NCBI GenBank assembly: GCA_019639195.1
Contig: JAHBSI010000006.1
Location: forward strand, 66,754 to 105,729
Reading direction: 5' to 3'
Origin: Acidobacteriota bacterium
GTDB taxonomy: Bacteria; Acidobacteriota; Blastocatellia; Pyrinomonadales; Pyrinomonadaceae
DNA length: 38,976 nt
The position numbers and the translations under genes are program-made. The notes beneath the pieces were generated by a model that worked only from the letters and a program-made list of their open reading frames with translations, had not been told where the DNA came from and did no database searches. Below, piece after piece: positions 9,015 through 17,179 of this stretch (position 1 is its first letter; every line of letters begins with the position of its first letter).

Positions 9015-10502
9015 TTAGTGTCCGTGTTCTCCAAGATCGCCTTTTGCCAACTGAGTCTTGAGGACAAAGCTACCTTTCGTAACGACTTTTTCGCCAATTT
9101 CTAATCCCTTCAAAATGATGGTGTAACCCTCGGCCTCGCCGCCGATCTCAACTTCGCGAACCTCATAAGCGCCGGGTTCGTCGTCTTTCGGGATAAAAAC
9201 TATCGTCATATCTCCCTCACGTTGGATCGCACTAGATCGAATCGCTAATTCTTCACCCGTCGCCGCTGTAGTCCCGGCATAAAATCCGACCTCAGTGAAC
9301 ATTCCGGCTCGCAGTTTGCCGTTACTGTTTGGAACCTCGACGCGAACACGAGCCGTTCTTGTCGTCTCATCAAGTTGCGGATCGATGTATGAAACCCGGC
9401 CATTCAGATTGCCGAGGTTTGGTGATCTGATCTCGGCAACAGCACCGACATTGAGTTTAGATATATTCGATTCAGGTACGTTGGCAATAACGTAAACCGT
9501 GCTGAGATTTGAGATGGCAAAGATCGGCGTAGCCGCTTCTACGCCGGCACCGGCATTGAATTTTCGTTCGGTGATAACGCCCGACAATGGAGCCCTGATC
9601 GCTACGAGCGACGTGTCCTTTCGGTGGTCGTCGTCTCCAGTAGTTTCAACCGGAACGCCAAGCGAACGCATTTCATCTCCGATGTGACGAAGATCCACCT
9701 GTGATGTTTCCACCTCGGCTTTCGCTTCCTGTAACTCCCGATTGAGCGCTATGTTGGTTTGGAATTGGTAATCCGCCTTCGCCGTTCTATAGGCCGTCTC
9801 GGCGGCCACTAAATCCTTTCCGGCACCAGCACCAAGATCGATAAGCTTTTTGGTTCTCTTGAGCGTCGCGTCCGCTTCGTCCAGCTTTGCCTTCGCTTGC
9901 AAAACTGCTGATCGATTCTCTGCCTTTTGAACTCTCGAAAGATCTCGCACAGCCAACTCGTAACGCGTTTTCGCCTCGTGAAGTTTGCCGTGCATTTGAG
10001 CAAGTTGCGGGCTCGAAATAACTGCAAGGATTGCTCCTTTTTGAACATTGTCTCCGACCCCGTAATAAACACGCTCAATACGTCCGCCGACAAGCGGCGT
10101 TGCCATTTCAGTCCTTTCGGGATTCAACTCAACTGCACCCGTAACGTAGAGTTTTGAAATGGCCGGTCGCTGTGTAACAGTTTCGGTTTCGATTCCGGCC
10201 GACTCGATCATTTCGGGAGTGAGCTTTACCTCGCGGCCCGTTTCTTCCTCAGAATGTCTCGGTTCTTCCTTTTTTTCTTCGGTGACAGCCTTCTCGGCGG
10301 TCGCAGAGCGGCTGCTTATGATCCAAGCAAGTGCGACAACGGCGATAACGCCAACGATAGCTGCCGTTATGATCCATGCGAGCAGCGGTCGCTTTTTCTC
10401 ACGATATTCCGGTTCGACAACTGCTCCGTTGTCGAGACGGTCAAGTTCCGCCTCATCGTTAAGGTGATGTTCGTCCTGCGCGTTTGTTTTTGTTTCGGAC
10501 AT
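9015..10502 (-). CDS. czcB: CzcB-type periplasmic adaptor (membrane fusion protein)
   Basis: Bridges CzcA and CzcC across the periplasm. From the ATG at 10502 the protein has 495 residues: an acidic cytoplasmic head with HH, one membrane anchor (LLAWIITAAIVGVIAVVALA), then lipoyl/barrel halves (GGRIERVYYGVGDNVQKGAI and RAPLSGVITERKFNAGAGVE) around an alpha-helical hairpin, ending in GEHGH. An upstream ATG at 10532 would overlap czcC by 23 bases. I prefer 10502, 7 bases after the czcC stop with GGAG upstream. The His-containing ends may bind metal. Confidence 0.93.
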   Translation of the reverse strand: MSETKTNAQDEHHLNDEAELDRLDNGAVVEPEYREKKRPLLAWIITAAIVGVIAVVALAWIISSRSATAEKAVTEEKKEEPRHSEEETGREVKLTPEMIESAGIETETVTQRPAISKLYVTGAVELNPERTEMATPLVGGRIERVYYGVGDNVQKGAILAVISSPQLAQMHGKLHEAKTRYELAVRDLSRVQKAENRSAVLQAKAKLDEADATLKRTKKLIDLGAGAGKDLVAAETAYRTAKADYQFQTNIALNRELQEAKAEVETSQVDLRHIGDEMRSLGVPVETTGDDDHRKDTSLVAIRAPLSGVITERKFNAGAGVEAATPIFAISNLSTVYVIANVPESNISKLNVGAVAEIRSPNLGNLNGRVSYIDPQLDETTRTARVRVEVPNSNGKLRAGMFTEVGFYAGTTAATGEELAIRSSAIQREGDMTIVFIPKDDEPGAYEVREVEIGGEAEGYTIILKGLEIGEKVVTKGSFVLKTQLAKGDLGEHGH

Positions 10503-10509
10503 AATATTT

Positions 10510-11895
10510 TTAGTTCTCCAGATTGATGCCAATGGCGATAAACAGATCTGCTTGCGAGCGGTATCTTTCTTTTAGTGTTTCTGTAAGATCTCGATTCGCT
10601 TCGAGCAGTTTCTTTTGCTCCGCGATAAGATCGGTCACCTTTAGCTCACCGAGCTCATAGACCTGTCGGATGGTGCGAATATTCTCTTGGGACCGCGGAA
10701 TTACTGCTGTCTCCAAGCGAGACAAGGCACGTTTTGCTGCCTCGATCCGTTGAAATGCAGTTACGACTTCGTTTCTGATCACTGCCTCGGCGAAAGCCCT
10801 CTTTTCCTGAGCCTGACGGATCGCGATCTCGGCTTCAGCCTTTGCTCCCTGTTTCTTGTCAAAGACAGGGAGACCGATCGAGACACCAAACGTCAGGCTT
10901 CGATCGCTTTGAAAATAAGATCCACGCGGGTCGTCAAAATTCGAACGCCCTTGCGTATAACGCGAATATGCCGTCACATCGGGCTTGCTTTGAGACCGGA
11001 TAAGGCGAAGCCCGGCACTGGCGAGTTGTTCTTCCAGTTCGGCAACCCGCAGTTCGGGTCTAGATCGAAGAGCAACGGTTACGCCTGTTTCGCTCGTGTC
11101 AGGAAGCTGCGGGATCTGGGCGGCGGAGATATCTTCGCGAAGTTTTAACGATTGGTCGTAAGGGACGCCGGCGAAGAATTTCAATTTGGTCAGAGCAGTT
11201 TGGATCGCGCCTTCGGAAAGCTCACGCCTGGCCCTGAGCCGTTCGACTTCGGTCTGTAGAAGATTTAATTCCAGCGGCGGAGTCTCGCCTTCGTTAACGC
11301 GAATCTGGACGAACCGAATCATTTCGGTGTCTAGTTCTAGAAGCTCGTCGAGTACTTGAATTTCCCTTAAAGCACTAAGCGCCTCCGCATAGGCGGCAAA
11401 AACCCTTCCGGTGATCTCTCGCTGCCGGGTTGTGAGCTCGGCCTCGCGCAAGACGATCTCGGCATTTGCGAGATCGATCCGCTTCTGCCGTTGACCGTAA
11501 ACATCGACCGGCAAAGAGAATCCAACGCTCAATTCGCGATCTCCCGCAGAGCCGACCAGCCTTCCAACCGACTGCTCAACCTCGAGGGTTGGATTAGATC
11601 GAAGTCTGGCCTGAGTAAGGCGAGCCCGCGTCTTGTCGATCTCAAGGCGGGCGATCTTTATCTCGCCGTTATTCGCTATGGCAAGACGCACGATCTCGGC
11701 GAGCGAAGAGCCGTCCGTTTGACTGTAGTATCTATCGGCAAACGGAGAAACGATCCGCTTCGCAGTTTCTCGCGGACGTGATTTTCCAATTGAACTTAAC
11801 GATCCCGCATAGGGCTCGATCACACTTGCCGATTCCTGCGAATACGCCGGAACCGCTGCCGCAATTACGGCAATACAAATTATCTTTTTGAACAT
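10510..11895 (-). CDS. czcC: CzcC-type TolC-family outer membrane channel
   Basis: Outer-membrane exit duct of the CzcCBA pump. From ATG 11895 it has 461 residues with a clean signal peptide (MFKKIICIAVIAAAVPAYSQ). The two TolC repeats are visible as long Ala/Glu/Arg-rich helices (for example ARLTQARLRSNPTLEVEQS and the closing region VYELGELKVTDLIAEQKKLL). A longer reading from 11958 adds 21 residues with no signal character. AGGT precedes the chosen start. It follows the DUF6660-like gene by 89 bases. Confidence 0.93.
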   Translation of the reverse strand: MFKKIICIAVIAAAVPAYSQESASVIEPYAGSLSSIGKSRPRETAKRIVSPFADRYYSQTDGSSLAEIVRLAIANNGEIKIARLEIDKTRARLTQARLRSNPTLEVEQSVGRLVGSAGDRELSVGFSLPVDVYGQRQKRIDLANAEIVLREAELTTRQREITGRVFAAYAEALSALREIQVLDELLELDTEMIRFVQIRVNEGETPPLELNLLQTEVERLRARRELSEGAIQTALTKLKFFAGVPYDQSLKLREDISAAQIPQLPDTSETGVTVALRSRPELRVAELEEQLASAGLRLIRSQSKPDVTAYSRYTQGRSNFDDPRGSYFQSDRSLTFGVSIGLPVFDKKQGAKAEAEIAIRQAQEKRAFAEAVIRNEVVTAFQRIEAAKRALSRLETAVIPRSQENIRTIRQVYELGELKVTDLIAEQKKLLEANRDLTETLKERYRSQADLFIAIGINLEN

Positions 11896-11984
11896 TCGTA
11901 AACCTATCTCAAAATGATCAGCAAACAGGCTAAGGCGCGAACTATCGCACGTTAGCAACTAGGGACGCATGAATGCTATTTGAG

Positions 11985-12323
11985 TTAGGCTTTTGGCGGT
12001 TGCCAAATGGAAAAGGAACGAGTGGATTCGTATGGGGACTTGTACTGAGAAAATTCAGCGGTCGCTTTCTCAAGATTTTGAAACGTGGTTGCGGGTACCG
12101 AATACACGATGTTCGGCACGGAATTAATCCCGCAGCAAGAGCAAACACAAAACGGCGAACACAGATCATCAGGGCTGTTGTTCGTATCCTGCGACGACTG
12201 ATCTAGGTGGGCAACCGTCTGAATCTCATGCCACTGATTGTCGCGCGGCAAGAGACCGTCCTTGCACGGCTGAACCGCAAGAACAAGTAAATACGCAACG
12301 AAAATGAAAGTTAGAACTCTCAT
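11985..12323 (-). CDS. DUF6660-like small Cys-rich exported protein, first gene of the czc operon
   Basis: From ATG 12323 the protein has 112 residues: a hydrophobic signal or anchor (VLTFIFVAYLLVLAV) ending at QPCKD, an acidic/His middle, then the dense cysteine motif CSPFCVCSCCG (Cys55, 59, 61, 63, 64). This motif and size match proteins annotated as DUF6660, known mainly from Bacteroidota beside metal-efflux operons; the assignment is from memory of the motif. A TTG at 12341 would add six residues. It is transcribed from the -24/-12 element about 80 bases upstream. A periplasmic metal-binding role is likely but unproven. Confidence 0.75.
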   Translation of the reverse strand: MRVLTFIFVAYLLVLAVQPCKDGLLPRDNQWHEIQTVAHLDQSSQDTNNSPDDLCSPFCVCSCCGINSVPNIVYSVPATTFQNLEKATAEFSQYKSPYESTRSFSIWQPPKA

Positions 12324-12403
12324 TGAACTAGATGTTCTCAAATTGTGATCAGTTTTGTCCAGTTAGCTCTTATCCATCCTACGGGTGGGTGGGACGTTCG
12401 ACC

Positions 12404-12419
12404 AGCAAGAAAACCACCA
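12404..12419 (-). promoter_or_regulatory. sigma-54 (-24/-12) promoter of the czc operon
   Basis: On the minus strand TGGTGGTTTTCTTGCT has GG (12418-12417), exactly ten bases, then GC (12406-12405) within TTGCT, the invariant sigma-54 spacing. Transcription would start near 12393, about 70 bases before the ATG at 12323. The gene just upstream on the same strand belongs to a two-component system whose response regulator is an NtrC-class sigma-54 activator. A perfect TGAAT-C-ATTCA dyad at 12441-12451 lies upstream and could be an activator half-site (inference). Confidence 0.65.
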
Positions 12420-12457
12420 GTGGTTGAAAATATACAATTCTGAATCATTCATGGATT

Positions 12458-13579
12458 TCAAAAATTCGCTGAAACCTCGAAAGGAATGGTCAAACTAAAA
12501 GTGGTCAGATGGGTCGAGCGTTTTGCCGACAAGTGTCCACCATGTTGCGTCGCTATTTTATGGGCAATTGAGAGGCCAAGCCCTACTCCTTTCTCTTTCG
12601 TCGTGTAGAACGGATCGAAAACCTTTGAGAGACTCTTCGGGTCAAGCCCGACCCCTGAATCTTCTACCTCAATCACTAGATCATTGGCCTGCTGAAGAGT
12701 TCGGAATGTCAGAGTTTGATCAATACGCGAAGGTGACATAGCCTGCAAACTGTTGATGGCTAAATTTAATAACACCTGCTTGATCTGCTCGGCATCGACC
12801 AGGATCAACGGGAGATTCTCCTGGAAATCTTTACGAATAATAATCGATTGAGACGAAGCTTGGTTCTCGATCAAACCTATGATTGAGTTAACGATATCGT
12901 TTGGGTTAATTGGAATTTTAGACGGTTCAGTCGGTCGTGCGAAGCGTAGAAATTCGCCCACCAACCGATCTAACCTATCTATTTCGCATTTCGCGAGGCC
13001 TACAAACTCTCTTCGCGGACTGTCGACTTTGAGCTCGTCCTCTAGTATCTCTATAGCTCCCCTGATTGACGCGAGTGGATTTCGGACCTCGTGAACTATG
13101 CCGGCCGAAAGTTCGCCTAGTGAAGTCAGTTTTTCTGCTTGAAGCAACTGCTGAAAGGTCGTCTGTAGCTCGTCGTAGGCTTTTCGTTTTTCCTCGGCAT
13201 TTCGTTCGGCCCTTTCTCGAGCCTTTCTAAGCCGATCGCCCAGCGCACCCATTATTCCTCCAACCAGGTTAAAGATGACTATTTCCGCGTATTGATTGAT
13301 CGAATAGTCAAAATGGCCATGCTGCCAATGCAAGTAGACGTGCGGTGAATAAACGATCGTCGTAAATATCGAAGCGGCCAACCCGCCGCGCAGACCAAAA
13401 AGCAAAGCGGCCGTAATGATCGGAATGTAGTAGAGCCGCTGATAGATTTCATGCCAGACAACTTGGTCGGTCGGTGTGAGAAAATGGAGAACAGTGACGA
13501 GAACGATCGTAATACCGATTGCAATCCAGACGTATAGGCGGTTGCGCGACGAACTGATACTAAATGATTCTGAGTCCAT
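12458..13579 (-). CDS. membrane sensor histidine kinase partnered with the sigma-54 activator
   Basis: Phosphodonor of the adjacent NtrC-class regulator. Its 373 residues hold three to four N-terminal membrane helices (residues 14-115) without a large periplasmic domain, a coiled linker (RKARERAERNAEEKRKAYDE), HisKA with IVHEVRNPLAS (His163), and an ATPase domain with LLNLAINSLQ and EDSGVGLDP. The segment between membrane helices near residues 80-90 (PHVYLHWQHGHFDY) carries four His, a plausible metal-sensing loop. It starts 30 bases after the regulator stop. The arrangement resembles ZraS/HydH but lacks the large periplasmic domain of ZraS. Confidence 0.9.
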   Translation of the reverse strand: MDSESFSISSSRNRLYVWIAIGITIVLVTVLHFLTPTDQVVWHEIYQRLYYIPIITAALLFGLRGGLAASIFTTIVYSPHVYLHWQHGHFDYSINQYAEIVIFNLVGGIMGALGDRLRKARERAERNAEEKRKAYDELQTTFQQLLQAEKLTSLGELSAGIVHEVRNPLASIRGAIEILEDELKVDSPRREFVGLAKCEIDRLDRLVGEFLRFARPTEPSKIPINPNDIVNSIIGLIENQASSQSIIIRKDFQENLPLILVDAEQIKQVLLNLAINSLQAMSPSRIDQTLTFRTLQQANDLVIEVEDSGVGLDPKSLSKVFDPFYTTKEKGVGLGLSIAHKIATQHGGHLSAKRSTHLTTFSLTIPFEVSANF

Positions 13580-13609
13580 TACCTAAAATAGCGACAGCTT
13601 CGAATCTGA

Positions 13610-14977
13610 TCATTCGAATCCGTACTTTTGCATCCGATATATCAATGCACTTCTCGAAATACCTAAATGTTTAGCAGTTTGCGACTGATTTCCCCCATGC
13701 TGTAGGAGCGATGTTCGGATAATTTCCCCTTCCAAGGCTTCAAGATCGATTGGCTCCGAGGGTAGGTCAAACCATAATCCGTTTTTTGTTGAAGAAGGAT
13801 TTCTTACATTTTCAGGTACATCACCAAGCGCCAAAGTGTCTCCATCAGAAAGAACGACCATCCTTTCTATTAGGTTCTCCAATTCCCGTACGTTTCCCAT
13901 CCATGCGTACTCGAAAAACACTTTGAAGACCTCGCGACTTACTTTAGGAGACCGAATACCATATTTCGAAGCGCATCTTGCAACAAAATGTTCGGTTAAC
14001 ACAGGCAGATCCTCTCGTCGCTCACGTAATGGTGGCAATACAATTGGAACCACTGCAAGTCGGTAGTAGAGATCTTCGCGAAATGCGTTTTCTTTTATAA
14101 GTTCAGTCAGGTTTTCGTTGGTTGCCGCGATTATTCGGACATCAATTCTACGCGGCGTGTTCTCACCAAGGCGAGTTACTTCCTGTTCCTGTAAGACCCG
14201 TAAAAGTCTCGTTTGCGACTGTAGTGGCATCGAACTTATCTCATCAAGAAACAAAGTACCGCCACTAGCCTCCTCAAATTTCCCCTTAGATTCTCCTATT
14301 GCTCCAGTGAACGCCCCTTTTTTATATCCAAATAGCTCCGCTTCAATCAGTGTCTCCGGTATTGCGGCACAGTTTATAGCGACAAAAGGGTTGTCCCTAC
14401 GCGTGCCGGAGGAATGTATGCCTTTCGCGATCAATTCTTTTCCGGTCCCTGACTCTCCTTCTATAAGGACGGTGACATTTGTCTTTGACACTCTCTCGAC
14501 AAGATCAAAGACCTGAAGCATCTTCTCAGATGTTCCGACAACGTTCTCTAGGCGAAATTCCTCATGTACCTGCCGTCTCAGTCGTCTATTTTCCGCAAGG
14601 GCGTTGCCGTATTTTAGGGCTTTCTCGACAGTAAGGAGAATTTCCTGACGGTTAAAAGGCTTGGTTATAAAATCAAAAGCCCCGCCGCGCATCGCATCTA
14701 CCGCTGTATCTATGTCACCAAAAGCCGTGATAACAATAATAGGTATTTCGCTGTTGATCGCCGTCGCCTGTTGGACGACTTGCGAACCTGTCATCTTTGG
14801 CATTCGCCAATCTGTTATCAAGCAGTCGAAAGCTTCATTCGAATACTGTTTTAACGCCTCGCGACCATCGCTCTCGCTTACAACAATATGACCCGCGCCA
14901 GTAAGCTGGAACTCAAGAACACGGCGGAGCGAATCATCATCATCAACGAGTAAAATCTTAGCGGAAGCGCCTGTCAT
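13610..14977 (-). CDS. NtrC-class sigma-54-dependent response regulator (ZraR-like)
   Basis: Activates sigma-54 RNA polymerase when phosphorylated. Its 455 residues comprise a receiver domain (Asp56 in CLITDWRMP, Lys106 in ITKPF), an AAA+ domain with Walker A GESGTGKE (174-181), the sigma-54 contact loop GAFTGA (221-226) and Walker B TLFLDE, and a C-terminal Fis-type helix-turn-helix (NQSQTAKHLGISRSALIYRM). All key residues are present. It pairs with the downstream kinase. Two -24/-12 promoters in this window, at the czc operon and at the second efflux operon, are natural targets, which suggests metal-triggered control. Confidence 0.94.
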   Translation of the reverse strand: MTGASAKILLVDDDDSLRRVLEFQLTGAGHIVVSESDGREALKQYSNEAFDCLITDWRMPKMTGSQVVQQATAINSEIPIIVITAFGDIDTAVDAMRGGAFDFITKPFNRQEILLTVEKALKYGNALAENRRLRRQVHEEFRLENVVGTSEKMLQVFDLVERVSKTNVTVLIEGESGTGKELIAKGIHSSGTRRDNPFVAINCAAIPETLIEAELFGYKKGAFTGAIGESKGKFEEASGGTLFLDEISSMPLQSQTRLLRVLQEQEVTRLGENTPRRIDVRIIAATNENLTELIKENAFREDLYYRLAVVPIVLPPLRERREDLPVLTEHFVARCASKYGIRSPKVSREVFKVFFEYAWMGNVRELENLIERMVVLSDGDTLALGDVPENVRNPSSTKNGLWFDLPSEPIDLEALEGEIIRTSLLQHGGNQSQTAKHLGISRSALIYRMQKYGFE

Positions 14978-15036
14978 GCAATACTCATTCTACCGCAAAT
15001 GTCAGAGGCCCGCATGGCACGGCTGTAACCCGTTGT

Positions 15037-15048
15037 CGCTTTAAAGCG
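15037..15048. repeat. 12-base perfect palindrome between the COG4705 and response-regulator genes
   Basis: CGCTTTAAAGCG lies in the 81-base gap after the COG4705 stop. It can form a hairpin but has no following T-run on either strand, so it is not a standard terminator. It could be a regulator site or an RNA stability element. Confidence 0.35.
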
Positions 15049-15058
15049 CCCGGTCCTG

Positions 15059-15817
15059 TCAATGCGCTTTTTCGGCGGGGCGCTGAGGGAAGGTGTAAAT
15101 AAATGCCACGATCAAAACCAGTAAGACTGCCGACGCGGTAAAGCGGCTGAGAGCGAGGCCGCCGTGGTCGAGAGGTTTGTCGAGAAAGTCACCGACGACA
15201 GCACCTAAAGGTCTTGTAAGTATGAAGGCGACCCAGAAAAGCGATGCCCTTGAGATGCTCGTGAAGCGATAAAGAAGATACGTCAAGAGCAACGCAGCAC
15301 CGAAGACGGCAGCGGCGGCCAGATAGCCAAGATCGAGACTGTCCGCAAACCAGTCGCCAAGTGCGGTTCCCAGCGTTTGCGAGAACATTATCGTCACCCA
15401 ATAAAAGATCTCGACCTTTGGCGTGTTCACGCTTTCGACCGAGACTGTTCCCATCACTAAGCGCCAGACAAGAAGCGAAAGTAGAACAAAAGTTAGCAAT
15501 ATCGCCGAGCCACCGGTGTAACCTATCCCCAAATCACGAGTTGCGTAATCTGCCATCGTTGTGCCAACCGTTGTTGTAGCCACTATCGTCAGCCAGTAGA
15601 GAGCCGGGTGGAATTTGCTTGCTTTGATCTGCACGGCGACGGCGGCGACAAATATGAGTGCGAAAATTCCCGTGCTCACCAGATAACCAAGGTCAAGCGA
15701 CATCGATAAAGCGTCGCCGCCGGTTTCGCCAAGTGTCGTGGCAAATATCTTTACTATCCAGAAAATAAGGGTTACGTGTGGTACTTTGCTTACCAGCTCT
15801 TTTGTCTCTGTATTCAT
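15059..15817 (-). CDS. COG4705-type membrane protein with four internal repeats
   Basis: The 252-residue integral membrane protein contains four copies of a ~60-residue unit, each with [TP][LV]Gxxx[GA]D: TLGETGGD (28-35), TVGTTMAD (83-90), TLGTALGD (148-155) and PLGAVVGD (203-210). Three copies are followed by a DLG segment and the fourth by LDHGG. Such repeated Gly/Asp motifs inside helices look like a transport or ion-binding site. Family members (COG4705, uncharacterised) occur in metal-resistance neighbourhoods beside PepSY and OmpR-type regulators, as here. GGAGG precedes the ATG. The substrate is unknown. Confidence 0.85.
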   Translation of the reverse strand: MNTETKELVSKVPHVTLIFWIVKIFATTLGETGGDALSMSLDLGYLVSTGIFALIFVAAVAVQIKASKFHPALYWLTIVATTTVGTTMADYATRDLGIGYTGGSAILLTFVLLSLLVWRLVMGTVSVESVNTPKVEIFYWVTIMFSQTLGTALGDWFADSLDLGYLAAAAVFGAALLLTYLLYRFTSISRASLFWVAFILTRPLGAVVGDFLDKPLDHGGLALSRFTASAVLLVLIVAFIYTFPQRPAEKAH

Positions 15818-15850
15818 GTATCCTCCCGTAGTTTTTTTTTCCAGGCGACC

Positions 15851-16609
15851 TCAAAAATCGACTCGCAATCCCGCGTAGCCGATAAAACGCGGATCGTATC
15901 CCGGCCTGATGCTGCGTCCTCCAGAAAGTAAGAGCGTCAGGTGGTTTGAGAGCTTTGCACGCGAACCGAGGTTAAATGCGATCTGGCTTTTACCAAGTTG
16001 CTGCTTTGGACCGGTGCCGTGAATCTCGCTCATCAGTTCGAGCGACCTAAACTGCTTTCCGACGATAAGGCCGTAAATAATCTCGTCCGGGCCTCGTTTG
16101 AGCCGATAACCGACGTCGCCGCCCACGGCGAATTTGCCGATCTTCGTTTGCCATTGCATCGGCATCAGGAATTCGGGCCCTTTGTCAACAACGCCGCGTC
16201 GAACGGACGACGAAGGATTGTTGAATTCAAACTGCGGATAGATAGACATTGCGACGCGATGCTTTTTGTCGTCGTCGCGAAATCGCCATCGAACGCCTAT
16301 ATTTGTGTTTCCTAGTCCCTGAATGCCGAGCTGACCGTTACGATGCAGAACGAGCCACGGAATCTCTACCTTTAGCTGCGTGTTCCTGCTTAGTCCGTAA
16401 TTTATGTCGAGCAACGGTGTCGAAAAAAGCCGCGTATCGAACCCCCGTTCGAGCGTAAAGGCAGTGTTTATCTCAAAGTGACCTCTCGGAACGGTCTCCG
16501 TGTCGTCGGTGATCATCGGCGGACCACCCTGCGAGAACGCCGTGAAGGTGTGGAACAGTGTGAGCAAGACCAGGACGCTCCAGATAAAAACCGTGCGCTT
16601 CGTAATCAT
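15851..16609 (-). CDS. outer-membrane beta-barrel protein
   Basis: The roughly 252-residue protein has a signal peptide (cleavage after TAFSQ) and then alternating amphipathic strands ending in an aromatic residue (GYAGLRVDF), the standard C-terminal signature for insertion by the BAM machinery. The opening MITDDTETVPRGHFEINTAF resembles the transporter-like/MetA-type outer-membrane family. Start ATG 16609 is chosen because GGAG lies 7 bases upstream; a TTG at 16615 lies too close to it. It sits between the PepSY and COG4705 genes and may be a small pore serving them (inference). Confidence 0.8.
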   Translation of the reverse strand: MITKRTVFIWSVLVLLTLFHTFTAFSQGGPPMITDDTETVPRGHFEINTAFTLERGFDTRLFSTPLLDINYGLSRNTQLKVEIPWLVLHRNGQLGIQGLGNTNIGVRWRFRDDDKKHRVAMSIYPQFEFNNPSSSVRRGVVDKGPEFLMPMQWQTKIGKFAVGGDVGYRLKRGPDEIIYGLIVGKQFRSLELMSEIHGTGPKQQLGKSQIAFNLGSRAKLSNHLTLLLSGGRSIRPGYDPRFIGYAGLRVDF

Positions 16610-16687
16610 GTTCAATCTCCAAAAACCGAAAGTGACGGGCGGACTTTACGGAATGCTGATCTAAACATCCGCCCGTCCCGGAGAAGG

Positions 16688-17098
16688 TCAGTTCTTCCCC
16701 TTCTTCTTTGCGTCCGCGGCTTTCTCTTTTGCTTCGGCCTCGGCGTTTTCCTCCGACTTGTGAACGACTTTGCCCGTTTTAGCATCGACCCATATCTCGG
16801 TGATCGTGCCGGTCGCGTTGCGGATATCGAACGAGTAAACCAGCTTGCCGTGCTCTTTTTCGAGCTCCTCGCTTTCAACGGTTCCGTTGTCCTCGCGCAA
16901 CGCGGTCTCGCGTGACTGAGCCAATGTGATCTTCGCCTTCTTCGCGAGTTTTGCGCTTGCTTTGCTTTCACGTTCGCCGCTTTCGTTCTTTTCGCCGCGT
17001 TCGCGTTCTTGAGCGGAAACGCTTGCGGCCGAAAGGCCGAAAACCCCGAGTATCAGAAAAGATAAGACTGCGAATTGTGTAATTGATCGGTTTTTCAT
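16688..17098 (-). CDS. secreted PepSY-domain protein
   Basis: The protein has 136 residues. The signal peptide ends VSAQ near residue 30. A single PepSY domain covers about residues 50-115 (KITLAQSRETALREDNGTV, KLVYSFDIRN, ITEIWVDAKTGKVV), flanked by highly charged Glu/Lys stretches and ending DAKKKGKN. PepSY proteins often sit beside OmpR-type two-component genes and can modulate the sensor or bind cations; here the kinase gene ends 81 bases upstream. Confidence 0.88.
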   Translation of the reverse strand: MKNRSITQFAVLSFLILGVFGLSAASVSAQERERGEKNESGERESKASAKLAKKAKITLAQSRETALREDNGTVESEELEKEHGKLVYSFDIRNATGTITEIWVDAKTGKVVHKSEENAEAEAKEKAADAKKKGKN

Positions 17099-17179
17099 AT
17101 TGTTGTTTCTCCATTCATAAATTACTCACCATTGTCGCGAGTTCACGAACAGAATAACTAAATGAAAATAAATGGAAGA

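Noticed and set aside
10503..10532. Upstream ATG for czcB at 10532
   Set aside because: It would overlap czcC by 23 bases, while ATG 10502 lies just after the czcC stop and still gives the full membrane anchor.
14978..15058. TGGCAC at 15015-15020 (plus strand) as another sigma-54 promoter
   Set aside because: The required GC ten bases after GG is missing, and it points away from the regulator gene.
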